Shown: positions 12,352 to 25,398, counted from the first letter of the stretch. The stretch: 64,000 nt of DNA from Klebsormidium nitens (GCA_000708835.1 DF237112.1:62001-126000), one strand, 5' to 3'. Translations and numbers: made by a program. Notes: generated from the letters alone by a model not told the origin.

Positions 12352-13445
12352 TGTGCGGAAGATGGGAGCCACGTATGGTCTGAGAGGAAAGTGTCCTGGT
12401 TTCAGCGCCGCTGCGCGCAAATTGAGAAAGATTAGGTTGAAGCTCAAGCGTGAGACAATGCTTGGGGATGTGCGTGGGAAGCTGTTGACTTTATTGAGAG
12501 CGTTTCTGGGGTTGTGATTCGAAAGCTGCGCTCTGGGGGGCAAATGTACATCAGACTTCTCTTGCGAAAATCGATTGCCAACAGGCTGGATTAAATCATG
12601 ACTGAGCAGTCTGAAGATTTGTAGGAGACGCAGAGAATCTCGAGAGCTGCTCTGTGGCTTCAGGACGAGCTCCGCGCTATGCGGGCTACTTTAGGCACTG
12701 CCCTACACCAAGTTCGTCCACAGCCCCTCCTATTAAGCCGCATATGCGGCTGCTGCTGAAAAAGGGCGCCCCATATGCCGCTGTGAGCCTAAAAGCTGCA
12801 AACCACATACCGTCGCGTCAAACGATAATTTTGACAGTCTTTTCGATATCGACAGTCAAACAAAAGTATACGGTTTGCAATGTACCTAGACTGTAGTGTG
12901 GCGAACCGGTCAACGCCGAGGCCCGACGGTAACCCGTGCACCTTACACAAACCCCAGAGGATGCCACGTCAGCTAGAAAGAGATAACATTTGGGCAACCA
13001 GTCACTTTCGTCTTAATTCGCTAAAAGCCAAACCCGCCAAACCCTGTGAACGCGCGGTTCCGGCCGCGTACACAGCGCAACCAGCCGGCGCGGCCGACCG
13101 CGATGCGCAATCGAGCCAGCACTTGTCTATTATTTTAGCGAGGCGCGTGTGTTTCGCTTCGGCCGCTTGGGAATTTGTGTGTCCACGACACGAAGGGCTT
13201 TAATAGGTGCTCAGCGCCAAGCCCAACAATAAGGGTTCGAGTCGTGGGGAAGACTTGACCCTTTCACCTTTTGCTTGTTTGAGCCAGTGGTGGGTACAAG
13301 ATACAAGGCTAGGCTTGATTGATTGCTAGCTGACGTCCCGTTTCACCGTTTGAACAAACAACAACTTGAACGCATCAGCAGTACAGCACACTGAAGACAA
13401 CGGCCCTTCCAGCTTTTAGCCCGCAGCTTTAAGTTCAAATCGAGT
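12352..13445. other. 5' flank of the YHYH gene with a GC-rich block
   Basis: No gene seen. A GC-rich block at 13051-13108 contains CGGCCGCG and GGCGCGGCCGACCGCG and lies about 700 bp upstream of the YHYH start. An open frame at 12880-13203 plus runs through it but has no recognisable content. Confidence 0.4.
13051..13108. promoter_or_regulatory. GC-rich upstream block, YHYH gene
   Basis: Contains CGGCCGCG and GGCGCGGCCGACCGCG in otherwise ordinary sequence, about 0.7 kb upstream of the YHYH start. It is one of five such blocks in the window upstream of gene starts. A regulatory role is inference. Confidence 0.4.
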
Positions 13446-14720
13446 ATGGACAAATTAAACCCCGCAGTTCTGCGCCAAGCATTGTTCAGTGGTCTGATGA
13501 AGGCAGTCTCATAAAGAACGTGGTAGAATCTCTCTCAGGGGCTTTGTTAAAAGGAAAAGATGCCAGCTGCGAGGTTTACGGCGATGGGGCGTTGCTGGTC
13601 AAGCTGCTGACATGTCTAGTAGCTGCAAAACTCCGGCCGCTACGCAAAATTGGAGAACCGCGCCCAAAGGTGGACCTGGCAAGATGCCAAGAGGCTGGAG
13701 CTGGCTCACCTGACCATCTGCAACGTCAGCAAACGTCAAACCACTCATGACCTCCTGCGAGAGGCAATGGCTCCAAACCATGGCTGCTCGTCCACTTCAG
13801 ACAGGGGCCTCCACATGATGACGTGGATTCACCTTGGCAACGCTCGGGAAGTGGAGTCCTGGGTGAATCGGGGCCTTAGCGTTGCAAAGGACTGGAGCTG
13901 TTCTGAGCATAGAGTGCACATCATGGTCCCCGAAGATGCTGGCATCGCGCATCTGTATGCAGCTCGGCATGCGCGCACTCCCGGAAGTCTGGAGTGGCTG
14001 ATCTATGGCCTGGATAGGAGCTCGCAACTAGAGAGGGGAGGCAAGTTGGATTCGGCCATCCACCTGCTGGGCCCTAAAGATGCTCCGCCAGAGGCGGGGG
14101 TTTTGGTGTCAGTGGGGCCGCTTCCACCCTATGACTGGACAACTCGGCTTACCTCTATGCCGGACTTTGTATTGCAGAACCCTCGCTCTGCTCCCTCCCC
14201 CAGTTGGGTCCCTCACAGAGTTGTCACCCTCCCCAAAGCCCTAGCCATGGAACCCCCCTCGAGTCCACCCCAAGTTGTAACCCCAAAATTCGTGTCCACA
14301 GGCCCGTGTTCTTGGCGAAGCACGAAGAGAAGACGGGAGAGAAGCAGCAGGAGGTGCCCCTAAAACAGCTGTCAACCAAAATCAAACTTGGCAGCCAATT
14401 GACAAGCGGCCCCGAGCGGCAGATTGGCGCGTCCCCACTGCTCGAGAGCAGCCCCGAGCTCTTAGCTAAGGATTCGGATGATGATCGCGAAGGAGATGAC
14501 TGCCTCCGCAACGGTGCTTCTTGTCAAGAAGAAACTCCTCAGGCTGTTGAAGAAGTTTCCCAGCACGTGGACGACGCAAGGAATCCATGGACGTAGTAGC
14601 CCTACTCCCCTCGACCATGGCAAGCTTTTAGACTGGGCAATCGAGCTCGACCGCTTTATGACGAGCCTCTGTGCTGCTGGTCAGCCTGGAGGGGGTGACA
14701 CCTAATTTAAGGTGCGGAGT
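13446..14720 (+). pseudogene. Unrecognised coding region with shifted frames
   Basis: Three open segments follow each other in changing frames. A start at 13446 (MDKLNPAVLRQALFSG) stops at 13512-13514. A segment at 13520-13750 follows. A long frame of 237 codons at 13650-14363 (ENRAQRWTWQDAKRLELAH near its start) is overlapped by a third frame at 14204-14596 that continues in an acidic, Glu/Ser-rich style. No intron of normal size explains the changes; the only candidate gaps are about 27-35 bp. It is either a decayed gene, an element-derived gene, or one with sequence errors. I do not recognise the family. Confidence 0.4.
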
Positions 14721-14888
14721 ACAGAAAGTCGTTTCAACTCCTCTATCTATCGGAAGGCGATGACGTACTCGACGCAATCGTGCAGTGAATGCTAGCAGGC
14801 CTAGCTTTGGATCAACTTGGACAAAGAAGATGAAGAACGTTGACCCTGTATCTGAATTGTGCGGCGGGTATGGTATCATGCATTGACT

Positions 14889-14914
14889 GTCTACTACGAG
14901 CGCTCGTAGTAGAC
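14889..14914. repeat. Perfect 26-bp palindrome
   Basis: GTCTACTACGAGC is followed directly by its reverse complement GCTCGTAGTAGAC with no spacer. It lies about 290 bp after the end of the broken coding region at 14596. It could form a cruciform or serve as a dyad binding site; nothing in the context decides. Confidence 0.95.
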
Positions 14915-15514
14915 GCAAATCTGTCTGCGCTAATCTGTTTCAGCTTATTATTTTCTAGCTTCAACCCTTGTAGTTATCTTTCTTTCGAGAATAATCCATT
15001 TTTGTTCTGGTCCGCCCATCCCCATACGGCCCCATCATTGTTGCCTAGCTTTATACGGAGCCTTATTGGGACGAATGCTCGTGCACAAGCGGACTGAGCA
15101 TCGTAGTCCTTAGTGTCTGGTTGCAGTTCCTTTCATGCATCAAAATCAGACGTCTGAATCGTAGACGCTCTCCAGCAACGACAGGAATTGCAGGAAAGGC
15201 TTACAACTTATGATTCTCATGTTGCTTAGAATTCGCGATGAAAAGGAGCTCACTCGTATTCTACTTCACCTATACTGCTCGCTAATCATCAGCTTGAAAA
15301 CAGAAGAGGAACCACCTCTCTAATTACTTTTGAAAGAGCGTCAGGACAAAGATGTACAAAGATTAATATTCGAAGTCTCTCTGAACACAGTCATACTTTC
15401 TACCCGTCAGATGATCCTCGAGAAAAACAAGGGCTCTACTCCTCGCTCTAGCCACGTATCGGAAAATTTTCCAACCGTAATGTCTGGGGCGACCGGACGC
15501 GACCTATAGAGGCC

Positions 15515-15770
15515 TACTCCAGTAAGTGTTATCCCGATTGGCCCCGAGTTTTCCTAGATCCCCTGGCACATGAAGAGCATCGCGCGCCTATGTTAATCGC
15601 CTGGATAGGTCGCGGTCTGGTTAACGATCACCAAAAAGTTAATGTAAGACGGTACCGAGTCTGTCCGTATGTCATCCCGTCTGATGCAGGGTCACCGGGT
15701 ATTTGTGATTGGTCCAGTTCGTGGGGCTTTCGACAGCCCTTGTTAATCGAAAGTATCTGCAAACGGAACA
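15515..15770 (-). pseudogene. Decayed copy of YHYH exon 3
   Basis: On the plus strand the stretch CTCCAGTAAGTGTTATCCCG and the sequence after it parallel the minus-strand exon at 10876-11097 almost along its whole length, including TCTGTCCGTATGTCAT and GAAAGTATCTGCAA at the acceptor end. In-frame stops and indels break it. It lies about 3.2 kb upstream of the YHYH start, in the same orientation. A short stretch at 15840-15900 also resembles intron sequence at 10800-10860, so the copied block included intron. Confidence 0.8.
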
Positions 15771-16511
15771 TTGATTAAACCTGTATAGGCTTGAGCCGAG
15801 AGGACTGATCTGGTCAAGCTAGGATATATAGGAGTTGATAAAATCATCAGAGAGGACGAGATTAATCATTTGATTCGATCGAGATCATGTACCCGCATTC
15901 AATTAGGGCAACAAACATATAAGTCGCTACGTTCACATGTATAGCTTCGATAGTTGCACGACCGTGGCGCTAAAATGTGGGATCGATATGTGCGGTCCGA
16001 GCCTGACGTGGTCAAATAATCTGCATTGAACTCATTGGTGCAGTGACTCTGAACGATACACAAAACCGGCGACTATAGCAATTGCGTTCAGTTGAAAGCG
16101 GTCTCCCTCCAGTCGGACTCGCGAATGCAGTGAGCTGGTACGCCTTTCAAGGACAAAGCAATTATTTGAACCATGATTGCCCTAAAGCTGGCTTTCGCAG
16201 AGTGTTTGTCACGCGAATGTGGAACCCAGATTTTGACCGTCGGTAGTGGTGTCCTTTCAGATTGAATTTTTTAGCGTGCACTTGCAAGCAGGGGCAATTG
16301 AATCGTGCAAAGCTTCTTTGACTGCATGGCCCACCTGCTTTTGACTCTGCCAAAAATTGCCTGATATGAGAGAATAGTCTATTGCTACAATAATCTACCT
16401 TCTACTCACCGAGAACGACAATCGTCCCCCGAAAGCGGGCCCTCTTCATAGAATACTAGAATGCGAGAATACTAGAATGCTATTTCACTAGAATACTGGA
16501 ATGATATCATG

Positions 16512-19500
16512 CTAGAAAGCTTTCGCGGCCAACCTGATTTGAAGCACGACATAAAACAAGATCCTATACACGACCGCAAACGCTATTAAAATGCCCACGA
16601 AGCCCCCTTTCGAAATGGGAGTGATCCCTTGTTGTTCTAACACCTCTGCCCCATCGCCTAAGCATAGGCTCCCATCTGGTGGCGAGCGAACGCAAGAGAT
16701 CCGCTCAAGTTGCTGTATCAATATTGCTTCGTAAGGATATTTAAAGTGACAGATAATGCAGCCACAGCCAATAGGAGGGCAACGCGTTGCCGTTTTGGAA
16801 GTACCCGGAGACCAGAAACAGGCCGAAGCTAACGGTGATCACCAGGCTGACTCCGATGGTGAAGCTGGGAACTAGAGAGGCGGCGAGGGAAGCAAACGAG
16901 CCGCCGACGGTGAAACACAGGAAGAGGATCAGCCACGTGTACATGAAAGCGGGGGCGCCACCTACGCGGCAAATGATAATGCACGTTGATTGTGTGGGTT
17001 ATGACAAGAATAGGAGGTAGAATCGATTGAGCCTGTAATAGAAGGGTAAGGGGATAGAAGGACCGGGAACGAAACTTTTGTGAAAACGAAAAGGGAGGAC
17101 GGAAGGAGCCGTTACGGGTGTCGCTATGTCTGTGCACAGGGAGTGCCCAGCCGTCAGATTTTGACGACGGCGCAGATTCGATCATTTTCGATCATGTAGT
17201 CTTCCTCAACCCAGAAAGGAAGAGACCCAATCGGCAGGACTGTAGTCAAACCTATACGAGGGGACCGGTAGGCCGAACAGCGGATCCAATAATAGGTGCG
17301 CTCCGCGCGTTTGCCATTTTTATTGGAGGCTTGTCAATCCCGCTAAGTGGGGCAGGCGCCCTCCAAAGCCGAAACAAGAATCTTGACCTTTTTATGGGTT
17401 CAATAATGAATTTGGGCTCCGTTTGAGACTGTGTTTCAGCAGCAAAACTGGTCAAGTTGATATTCTGGCAAGTCTTATACGGCGGGTCTCAGACGGCCGC
17501 GTGGAGACCACACCGGCCTGAAAGTGGTCCAGCTCAAGGGTAAAAAAACGAAGGCAACTCAAACAGATTGGAAAACAAAGTCCGACTAGATGAGTCTTAC
17601 CTAACAGCCCAACAATCCACCAAACCTCCAGCGTATAAATAAGCGCCAGGACGGCCGACATAGGTATACCGCTGACCGTATTGGCGATGACGTAGGATGA
17701 AACCCTGCAGGAGATCAAAACGGTTGAGAAACACTGCAAGCCGCCCTACTTCGTTCCGTCCCGACTTCCACTTTCAATAAGCGGACTCTGCTTGACTCTG
17801 CTTAACCATCCGACATGTTTTAAAGCAGAGTACCGGGATTATGCTGGCCACTCGATAACGTTTTTGGCTGCGGTCCTTTTCCTACCCGTGGATGGATGAC
17901 GTCAGCAAACCATTTTCGACGCGGGAGAGAAAGATCGAACGTCAGCCGTTGGATTTGGAGGCGCCAACGGTCATCGGGGCCAAAAACATCAAAGCAGACG
18001 CTGAGCATTTTCGTTACCATCTTACCACGAGAAATCACACGTGCATCCCTCTCAGCGAGCTAACAACGGAATTCGACGAATGACGACAGACCTTGCACTC
18101 CGGAATCTTCTGTGATTGCGACTTTCGCAAATGGCTCTTGAATGGGCCCAGCTCCAGGCCCAATAGCAATCTCGAGGACTCTTTGAACTCCAGAACACCA
18201 CCTACGGCGTGCTTCTTCGGACGCTTAAACCCAACTGCAACCGACTGTCTCACCTGTAGAGTTTCTGAAACGTTTCCTTTCCGACAATCACCCTCTCTTC
18301 GATGACATGTGGCAGCGCGTTATTGGACTCGAAATACGCGACGGCGAGACACGTGGCGACGAATGAAAAGGTGCTCCGGAGACCTTCGGGCGTGGGGGAG
18401 AGGTCCTTGAAGAGTGTGGCGACTAGGATGCCTATTCCCGTGACCTGGCGGCGGAGCGAACGTGTCAGCAGTGCACATGACTCTTTGGCTGATAGCCGGG
18501 CTGTTTACCAGACTCGAGTCTCAGGTTAGAAGACAAGCAACCAGGCTTTTAAACTGCTCGAAGGCGGGCTGCCGCCCAAGTCTGGTTATTGGACAGTTAA
18601 CCATTTTGTAACCAGCCCATAACCACGCTTGCTTAAGGGCCAAAATCTGCTGTGATGGGTCGCCGACAATGACTCACTAGGAAAAAGATCTGGTGGACTG
18701 CATGGGGCGACCAGATTCGTAGCCAGGTGAAGGACGGGCAACGAGTGAAGGAAAGAGGAACGGTCGAAATCTGGTCTCAAGGATAGCACATTGTTGCGCA
18801 AGGCAAAAGCGCTGCATATAAAGACAGCTGCTCTTCAAAGACAGCTGCTTTTCCGCCCAGATCTTCAACACGGCGAACAACTCGGTCACTACAGTCAGAG
18901 ACGGCTCAAATTGCTCGCTTGTAAGCAACAGCCTCAACACTTCAGAATGCGTTGGGAGCTACTCCTGCTGGGTAGTCTCACAGACTTGGTGGAAAAAGCT
19001 GTAGCCGAGGCAGGACTGAACATTTCTCCAGGACAACTGTGGAAACCCCGGGTCGGGTTCTTTGTTTTCGAGCTTACCAGCATGAGTCTTACGGCGAACA
19101 ACTCGGGCGTCCGCAACTGGATGAGCTGATTCCGCCAGACGAGGAGCACGACCTCCCGAACGTGCCCGTTCGCATATGCCGAGATGCGGCGGGGGGCCGC
19201 CAACGGGATTCCGTCACCTTGATCGGTGTTTCCGGCCGCTCCGGTTCCGGCAGCCATTTCCCGCCCAGCGGAGCCGTTTTCAGACTCTTTTGCCTCGGAA
19301 TCCGCCGGGGCAGCTTCCCCGAGCGCAGGCTGACTGACGGCTTTCTCGCCGGGAACGGCCCCGGGGGATCCCCCGGGCGCCTCGAGCGCCTTGTCGAGCA
19401 ACAGCTCGAGATACTCCTCAATAAAATTGCCGTAGGGGACTGCGCTATCGGGCGACTCTAAGGCGGACTTGCTTTCAGTCAAGTCGCCGGAGATTGCGGC

Positions 19501-22500
19501 CGTCTCTGGCGACCGCAGGGCGCTGATTCGGCCCGGAATGTCGCCTAGCGCCCCGGCAAACATCACCTGCGGAAACGAAGTACGGCAGGCTTGGAAGGTC
19601 CGTAAACAATCCGGACAAGCGCACGCCGAGATGCTTCGAAAAGCAGCCCTGGAAACTTACAGCTGATATTTCGCGCCGTAAAGAAAATCATTCCTTGTTC
19701 GTGGCTAAGTCTCCGTCCCTAGGTTTGGCCGGAGACCTGTAATTGTCTACGTGTCTCTGGCCGAGAAATGGTCTTGTTTTCTGCCGCTTGACATAGGTTT
19801 ACAAAAGTCCCGACTGAACAAGCGCGCAATACTCCGAGAGAAGCCCCGATTACAGGATCGCCCACAGCGCACCGGCAAAAAGTTAGGAGGCAATTTGTCA
19901 GAGATCCTGTGACTGCGTGGATAGACTAACATACTCGGAGCGACGTTGCAAGACCCTTTTTGTACGATCCAACAGCAGTTTTGCCCACAAAACCTTTCGA
20001 TCTTCTCCGCATGAACACGCGTTTTGCCAAAGTTGGACGAAACGACTCAAATCCTCAGTAAGATCACCCTTGAGTTCGACGTTTCCATCTGCTCACTTGA
20101 GCTGAGGAGAACTCAAAGGGTGAATTTCTCCACCTCTTGCCTTCATTCTCAGACTTTCCCGGATTCTCGAGATTGAAGGCGCCCCTTCTCCCAAGAGTTT
20201 ACCACCTCGGACTTCTCTTGTCTTGGATAAGCGGAGGATTTTCCTTTTGACAATTGCTTCCGTTCACATAAAAGTATGCGCGCCCCCTCACCTGGCCGTG
20301 TGCTAGAACGAGTATGTGGTCGAACATGGAGCTGATGCGCAAACTAGGCTGGTGCACTGTCATCGCGACAATGGCACCCGCACGCGCCATGGTCCGTAAG
20401 TGGCTCGCAACCTGTGACACAAAATCGACGGTTACAGTTTGTGGTCAGATTTGTGCCGGTTTGAGTAGGTGATAAAGCCTGGTCATTACCCTTCTCGCAT
20501 GCCGAGACAACCAGACTCCGGCCGACGTTTTCATTGTGAGGTTTTAATTTGATTCGGATGCGTGATCTGAGGTCAGGGAACGGGTTACGTTTCTCTCAGC
20601 GGCGATTGTTGATGAAAGTGTGGCCGTAGGATCTACTCGCAAGATAAGGATGACAGCCTTCTCTTCTTCAAGGCAAAACCTCCGGTTAGAAGACGTAGAG
20701 GATGTGCTTAAGGAGACACTAAAGGTGCGTGTTATTCTCAAACTGGGTTTTCCGACTTCGACACCGACTCAAGCTGCGGCAAAGACCACAAACGAAGATT
20801 TGAAGAAGCACCAGTCGCCGTGTTCGGGAAGGCGCGTTCAGGTGAAAAAAGCTTCAGTGAACCCCGTTAGCAGGAAATAATTGACGTAGTGCTTCACACA
20901 TGCACAAGTCGACCTGTCGCTCTCTGGGACCCTAAGCTTAAATGAGCGACACGATGCAAAGAGTGAGAGGCCTTTAAATCCCGTTGTTAGACACAAATGG
21001 CCCCGCTTTCTTTGCTGGGGCTTTGACGAGCCATCTGAACATCATCAAAAGCTTTGGCGAGCCTGAAGAGAAGCAATCATGTACAGTACAGCTAGAGACA
21101 ACGTGTTGACAAATAGCTTTGAGCGCCCTTCCATTTCTCTGACATGATTAAGGGCTGGTTCGGTACCCGCTAACCGAGATCGGTTAGGAGGGCAACCTTT
21201 CCTACGTCAACCTGGCAAAGGTGAGACCAGAGAAGAAAAGAAACATAAGTTATCCACGACTGGTTTGGTTTGTTTGCGGATGGAAAGGAAAAATAAAAAA
21301 CGTTTGATTTGTTTGTAGCAATTGCACCGAAGCTAGTGGAATCTTGAGTTTTCTGTCTGCATTTCCTCGGACATCAAAAGCGGACACGAAGATATGCACA
21401 GGGTGCAAACGAGCTAGCGCCTCAGCAGCCCAAGCATCCGCTTTCTTGGGGTGCGCTACGTCGATGGGGAAGTGGTGAAAGACAGGTCAGAGGCTGTGCG
21501 CGCAGTAAGTCGGGACCCGGTTTTAAGTACGCTGTTAGGTTGCGCAGGGAGGATTGAGTCCAGCATAGATCTTTGGAAAGAAAGCTTTCAGACGATATTG
21601 ATTTTATGATTTGGTATTGAAGAGTATATGTTCTTAGAGAAGGGGACTTCTTAGTCGGAAGGGTTCTCAAAGTCGTTTCAAGACCGTACTGAATCGGGAT
21701 CCCGATTCATAGTGGCGGATGATGGACACAAACCTTGAAAGCATGTGCACTGTCGAGTCCGGAAAGTGGCTCGTCCAACAAAATCACAGACGGCCGGTGC
21801 ACGATTCCTGCCCCGATCGACACCCGCCGCCGCTCCCCTCCGCTAACCCCCCGATTCGAAACACCGCCGATCAGACTGTTGGCAACTTCCCCGAGGCTGA
21901 GCTCCTCCAGTACCTGCGGGAGGTGTTGGTGTCAAGATATCTCGCCTGTGCGGAACTGACTGGATTTGACACCGGTCCTGTGATTGGTGGCAACCCCGCG
22001 AGGCCGCGCTCTTTTTGGAGCATTACAGCCAGCTGGTCTTAGATGCTTGGGCGCACCCTGTGAATCATTCTCTAGTTAATGATGGTTGCCGGAACTGTTT
22101 CGGTCCTCAACAATTCCGCTTCAAAGCTCAAAATGGCCTTTCAAGAAGTTTGGGAGCAAAACGGTCTGGAAAGCAGAGTTATTCAAGATGCAAACGGCCC
22201 CAGCAACGATCTCAAAGCGGGCAATCATTTGTAGGGGCAGATAAACCGGAAACGCTCGACACTGCCAGTCAATGAAACACTAGTGCGCTGAATGAGCCCA
22301 GTGCACGGAGAAGGTCACCAGGTGTCAAGGTTTCAGGTTGTGTAGGGCGCGATACAGCCAATCAGACGTTGGCACACTCTAAGCTCGCTTATGAGCTGGC
22401 GGGATCTACTTAATACTTTCAGGAGTCCCTCATGCTGTTTGCTGAAAGGCACTTTATCAAACTGACATTTGGAGTAAATTTTGTTAGGCGCCCGTGGAAA

Positions 22501-24480
22501 ACTGCAGGTCTCATCTGACCAGCAGGCCCAATATCAGTGCACCACAGACCACCGAAAGAACCCTTAGGGCTCCTGGGCTCAGCTTTGCTTCCTGGAACGC
22601 TGGAACCGACTCTTTATTAAGGCTTTTGCTGAGCGCACGAGTCAAAAACTATCAAGCCCCGCTTGCACTCATGAGATAGCGTTCCTTTTCCCAGACTGTC
22701 CGCTTCTAATAAGGAGCAGTCACACGAAATGCCTTCGCATGTGGGGCTACATGCCTGTACGGCCGCAACACAATGCAATGTGGCAATCATACGATGCCGT
22801 GCAGGCAATTGACACCATCTGTTTGTTGGGCTCTTGACGAAACACTCGATTTGTGATGCAAAGCGACTGGTGTCAAGGTCTTACCTCCTCGATGCGGCGT
22901 TGCTTCTCAGCCCATGGATCACAAGAGGGCATCTTGACTGCCGCCGCAAACGTCAGGTTCTCGCGAACGGTCAGGAACGGAAATAGGGTGTCGTCCTGAG
23001 TGACGTAAGCTGCACACGTCAGCAGGTGAGGGTGTTTAGTGGGCGGGCAAAGGTCAAGAAGCTTGTAGTTCTGGGATTCTACCCGATTTAGGACCTGAAT
23101 GCGACGGTCTTTTTGGACTTTTCCTCAGAACTAAGTACTCATTATCAAAGTGTTGCCACCTTGTCTGGCAGGAAGAAGTGGGCCTCCTCTGAGTGTGGCC
23201 CCACGAGCACTTGGCAAAAGGGGCCCTGGCCATTCCCCCCCGCATTGACAGCACTCTTTCTGACCCCGGCTTCTCGTCGACATGGTGCGGACAAGAATGT
23301 CCGGTTGGCCATGCATACTACATATAGGCCGGCGCGGTTCACGGTTAAGGAGCCACTTGCTGCCAAGGAACTACCCCTTCACAGGATTCAGAGCACCGTT
23401 TGGACAACAGACACAAGCATTCTTGACGAAATGCAGACTTGAGACATATAGAAGGTCACAAGGTGGCCAGTAACTATGGGCAGTAAATGTGGCCAGTAAT
23501 CAAGTGTCCAAGCCATCTGGCTGTGCCGGTTACCACATACACTAGACAACAAGTCAACTGAATGTTTTAGAAGGAACCTGGAAGGCAGACCATGATCTGC
23601 CCAGCTTTCACAAAGACGAGGCGCTTGAAGGACAGGTCGCTGTTTAAAGCTGAACTTCAGCTTGATTCTTCATGGATTTGTGGGCGGGTCTTTTGGGCCG
23701 GTTCAGATTCATTACATCGACCTGCTTTTTTCCTGAAACCTCGGGTGTGATCTTATCCAGGAATGAAATGAGTACAGATCTCGCTGGCATCTTCCTTAAA
23801 GCATATGTAAACGAACCCCATCTCCAGTCCCCCATCACAGGTGTGCAAAAAGGTTTGGCCAATCAATGTGACTGTTGACTAAAGCATGCCTGCCTTCTTT
23901 TGCCTGGCAAAACTGTAAGAAGGGAGTTCCATTGCACTTCTGGGCTCATTCTGGGCAGATGAGAGGGCACATTGCAAGACATCAACTTTGCCATGCACAA
24001 GATACCAATGCTGAGCTCAGGGCACATTTTCAAACCTGTGAGATCCCGGAGGCTCTCGTCAAAGGGTCGCCCATCCAAGAAGACCTTGCCCCCTCTGCCA
24101 TGAGCCCTCCCCATAAGCGCGTCGAAGAGCGTGGTCTTCCCCGCGCCACTGGGGCCCAGAATGGCTGTCAGCTCACCCCCCCGCAAAGTTCCTGACACCC
24201 CATCTAAAATGGGCTTCGTCCCCGCGCCAGGTGTCAACCCACAATGACGCCACAGTGATGCCGCCTTCTTTTTCTGTTGAGAGTTCTTGCTATCAGCATC
24301 GGCAGCCAGCTTTGATGGGATGCTCACAAAGAGGTTGTTGAAACTCAGGGTTGATGCTTTCTCAGAAGATCCCTTGGCTGAGCTCTCAACGGAGGAGGAG
24401 GAGCTGCCAGGTGTCATGCTTGCGCTGGGCATTGCTGCATTGCCTTCGATTACAGCTGTTGATGGATCTGAGGGCCCCAT
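16512..24480 (-). CDS. ABCG-type half-size ABC transporter, frame broken near the end
   Basis: Spliced on the minus strand: 24480-24036, 23009-22885, 21913-21734, 20411-20292, 19566-19078, 18444-18254, 17704-17601 and 16961-16512; about 700 residues. The order is ATPase domain then membrane domain, as in ABCG/WBC proteins, which dimerise and export lipids, cuticle precursors or hormones. The nucleotide-binding domain has Walker [10 protein letters not shown] (residues 109-117), [17 protein letters not shown], signature VSGGERRR (213-220), Walker [13 protein letters not shown] and H-loop TVHQPS (His 270). A long Ser/Glu/Ala-rich linker follows in exon 5. Exons 6-8 encode several hydrophobic helices. 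In exon 8 the frame breaks at 16741-16747, exactly at the family motif HYLSLFKYPYEA: the text reads HYLSL, stop, and the next frame continues with [16 protein letters not shown] to a stop at 16512. A lost TT in a T run would explain this. The substrate cannot be told. Confidence 0.88.
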
Positions 24481-25326
24481 TGAGGAAACAATGCAGAGCG
24501 AGCTATGCCTCCTTATCCTTAAAACCTTTTTGACTGAGAAGCTTCGAATGTCCGAGCACTCCCCTGTGCTTAGAAAGTAACATTGATAAAGTTTCCATCA
24601 TAAAGAACACCCATTGCCATTTGAAGAGGGATTGTTAGCTCTATGGACTCACTTTTCAGTCGATTTCGCGCCAGTCATCCATGGTAATAGCATTTCGTGT
24701 GGATTCTATGGTTACTAGGTAGTATTCTATGGTATAAATCTACTACCTTGTGCTTCTTTCTTTGCTGGAAGTGATTCTAGATGTTGATCGACTGCATTAG
24801 GCTCTGCCACTCAGTCACAGTGTGTATGATGCATAATCAATATGCAGTGTGCACTGTGCACCACGTCTTTCGATCTGAATCTACCGTAGAATTGAATTGA
24901 GAATCGAGGATAGAATCCTATTTGACCGCCTAGTCGGTCGACGTGCACACTGAAGTGCACGTGGCAATACTGTGATTGGCTGCAAACTAAATAGGGTGTA
25001 CCCGAGGCCGCGAGGCGAGGCCGAGGATCTGCGGGTCGAAATGGATGACTGACGTACTAATTTAGGAATAATACGAGCCAGGTATAATAAGCTCCAATTA
25101 ACACTATAAATTAACCCACCAACTTACCGGTACCTGTTCCGGAGTCCGCACCCTTGCCCACCCTATTACCCCCCGACTAACCCTACCCGTCCCAGGCTGG
25201 CAAGCTCATTATACCTGCGGCCTGCCGCTTATTGCTCCTAAATTCGTCCGAGCTTCGAAATTGGCCGGGCCTACTGGTCGGCGCAACCTCAGATGTGACC
25301 ACACTAATGATGACCGTACGAGGGAT

Positions 25327-25398
25327 ACGCGCGGCCGCGCCATCCGAACCCGCGATCGGACAGGCGGCCGCCCTCTGCATGGCCGCGCCGGCGGCGGG
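25327..25398. promoter_or_regulatory. GC-rich upstream block, ABCG gene
   Basis: Dense in GCGGCCGC-type words (CGCGGCCGCG, GGCGGCCGCC). It lies about 0.85 kb upstream of the ABCG start. A regulatory role is inference. Confidence 0.4.

Larger units (their letters stand above)
14721..16511. other. Intergenic, with palindrome and exon relic
   Basis: Apart from the palindrome at 14889-14914 and the YHYH exon relic at 15515-15770, no exon was recognised. The stretch 16447-16500 has short imperfect repeats of AGAATACTAGAATG just beyond the ABCG stop codon, which may belong to that gene's 3' UTR. Confidence 0.4.

Noticed and set aside
13215-13245. GGGTTCGAGTC, resembling a tRNA T loop
   Set aside because: The flanking bases do not pair as a T stem and no acceptor, D or anticodon arm is found.
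13446-14720. Retrotransposon gag or polymerase in the broken coding region
   Set aside because: No zinc knuckle, protease, integrase or reverse transcriptase motif and no terminal repeats could be seen.
18934-19566. Start codon inside ABCG exon 5 suggesting a separate 210-codon protein
   Set aside because: An acceptor lies directly in front (CGCAG then GTGATG) and the exon joins in phase with ABCG exons on both sides.
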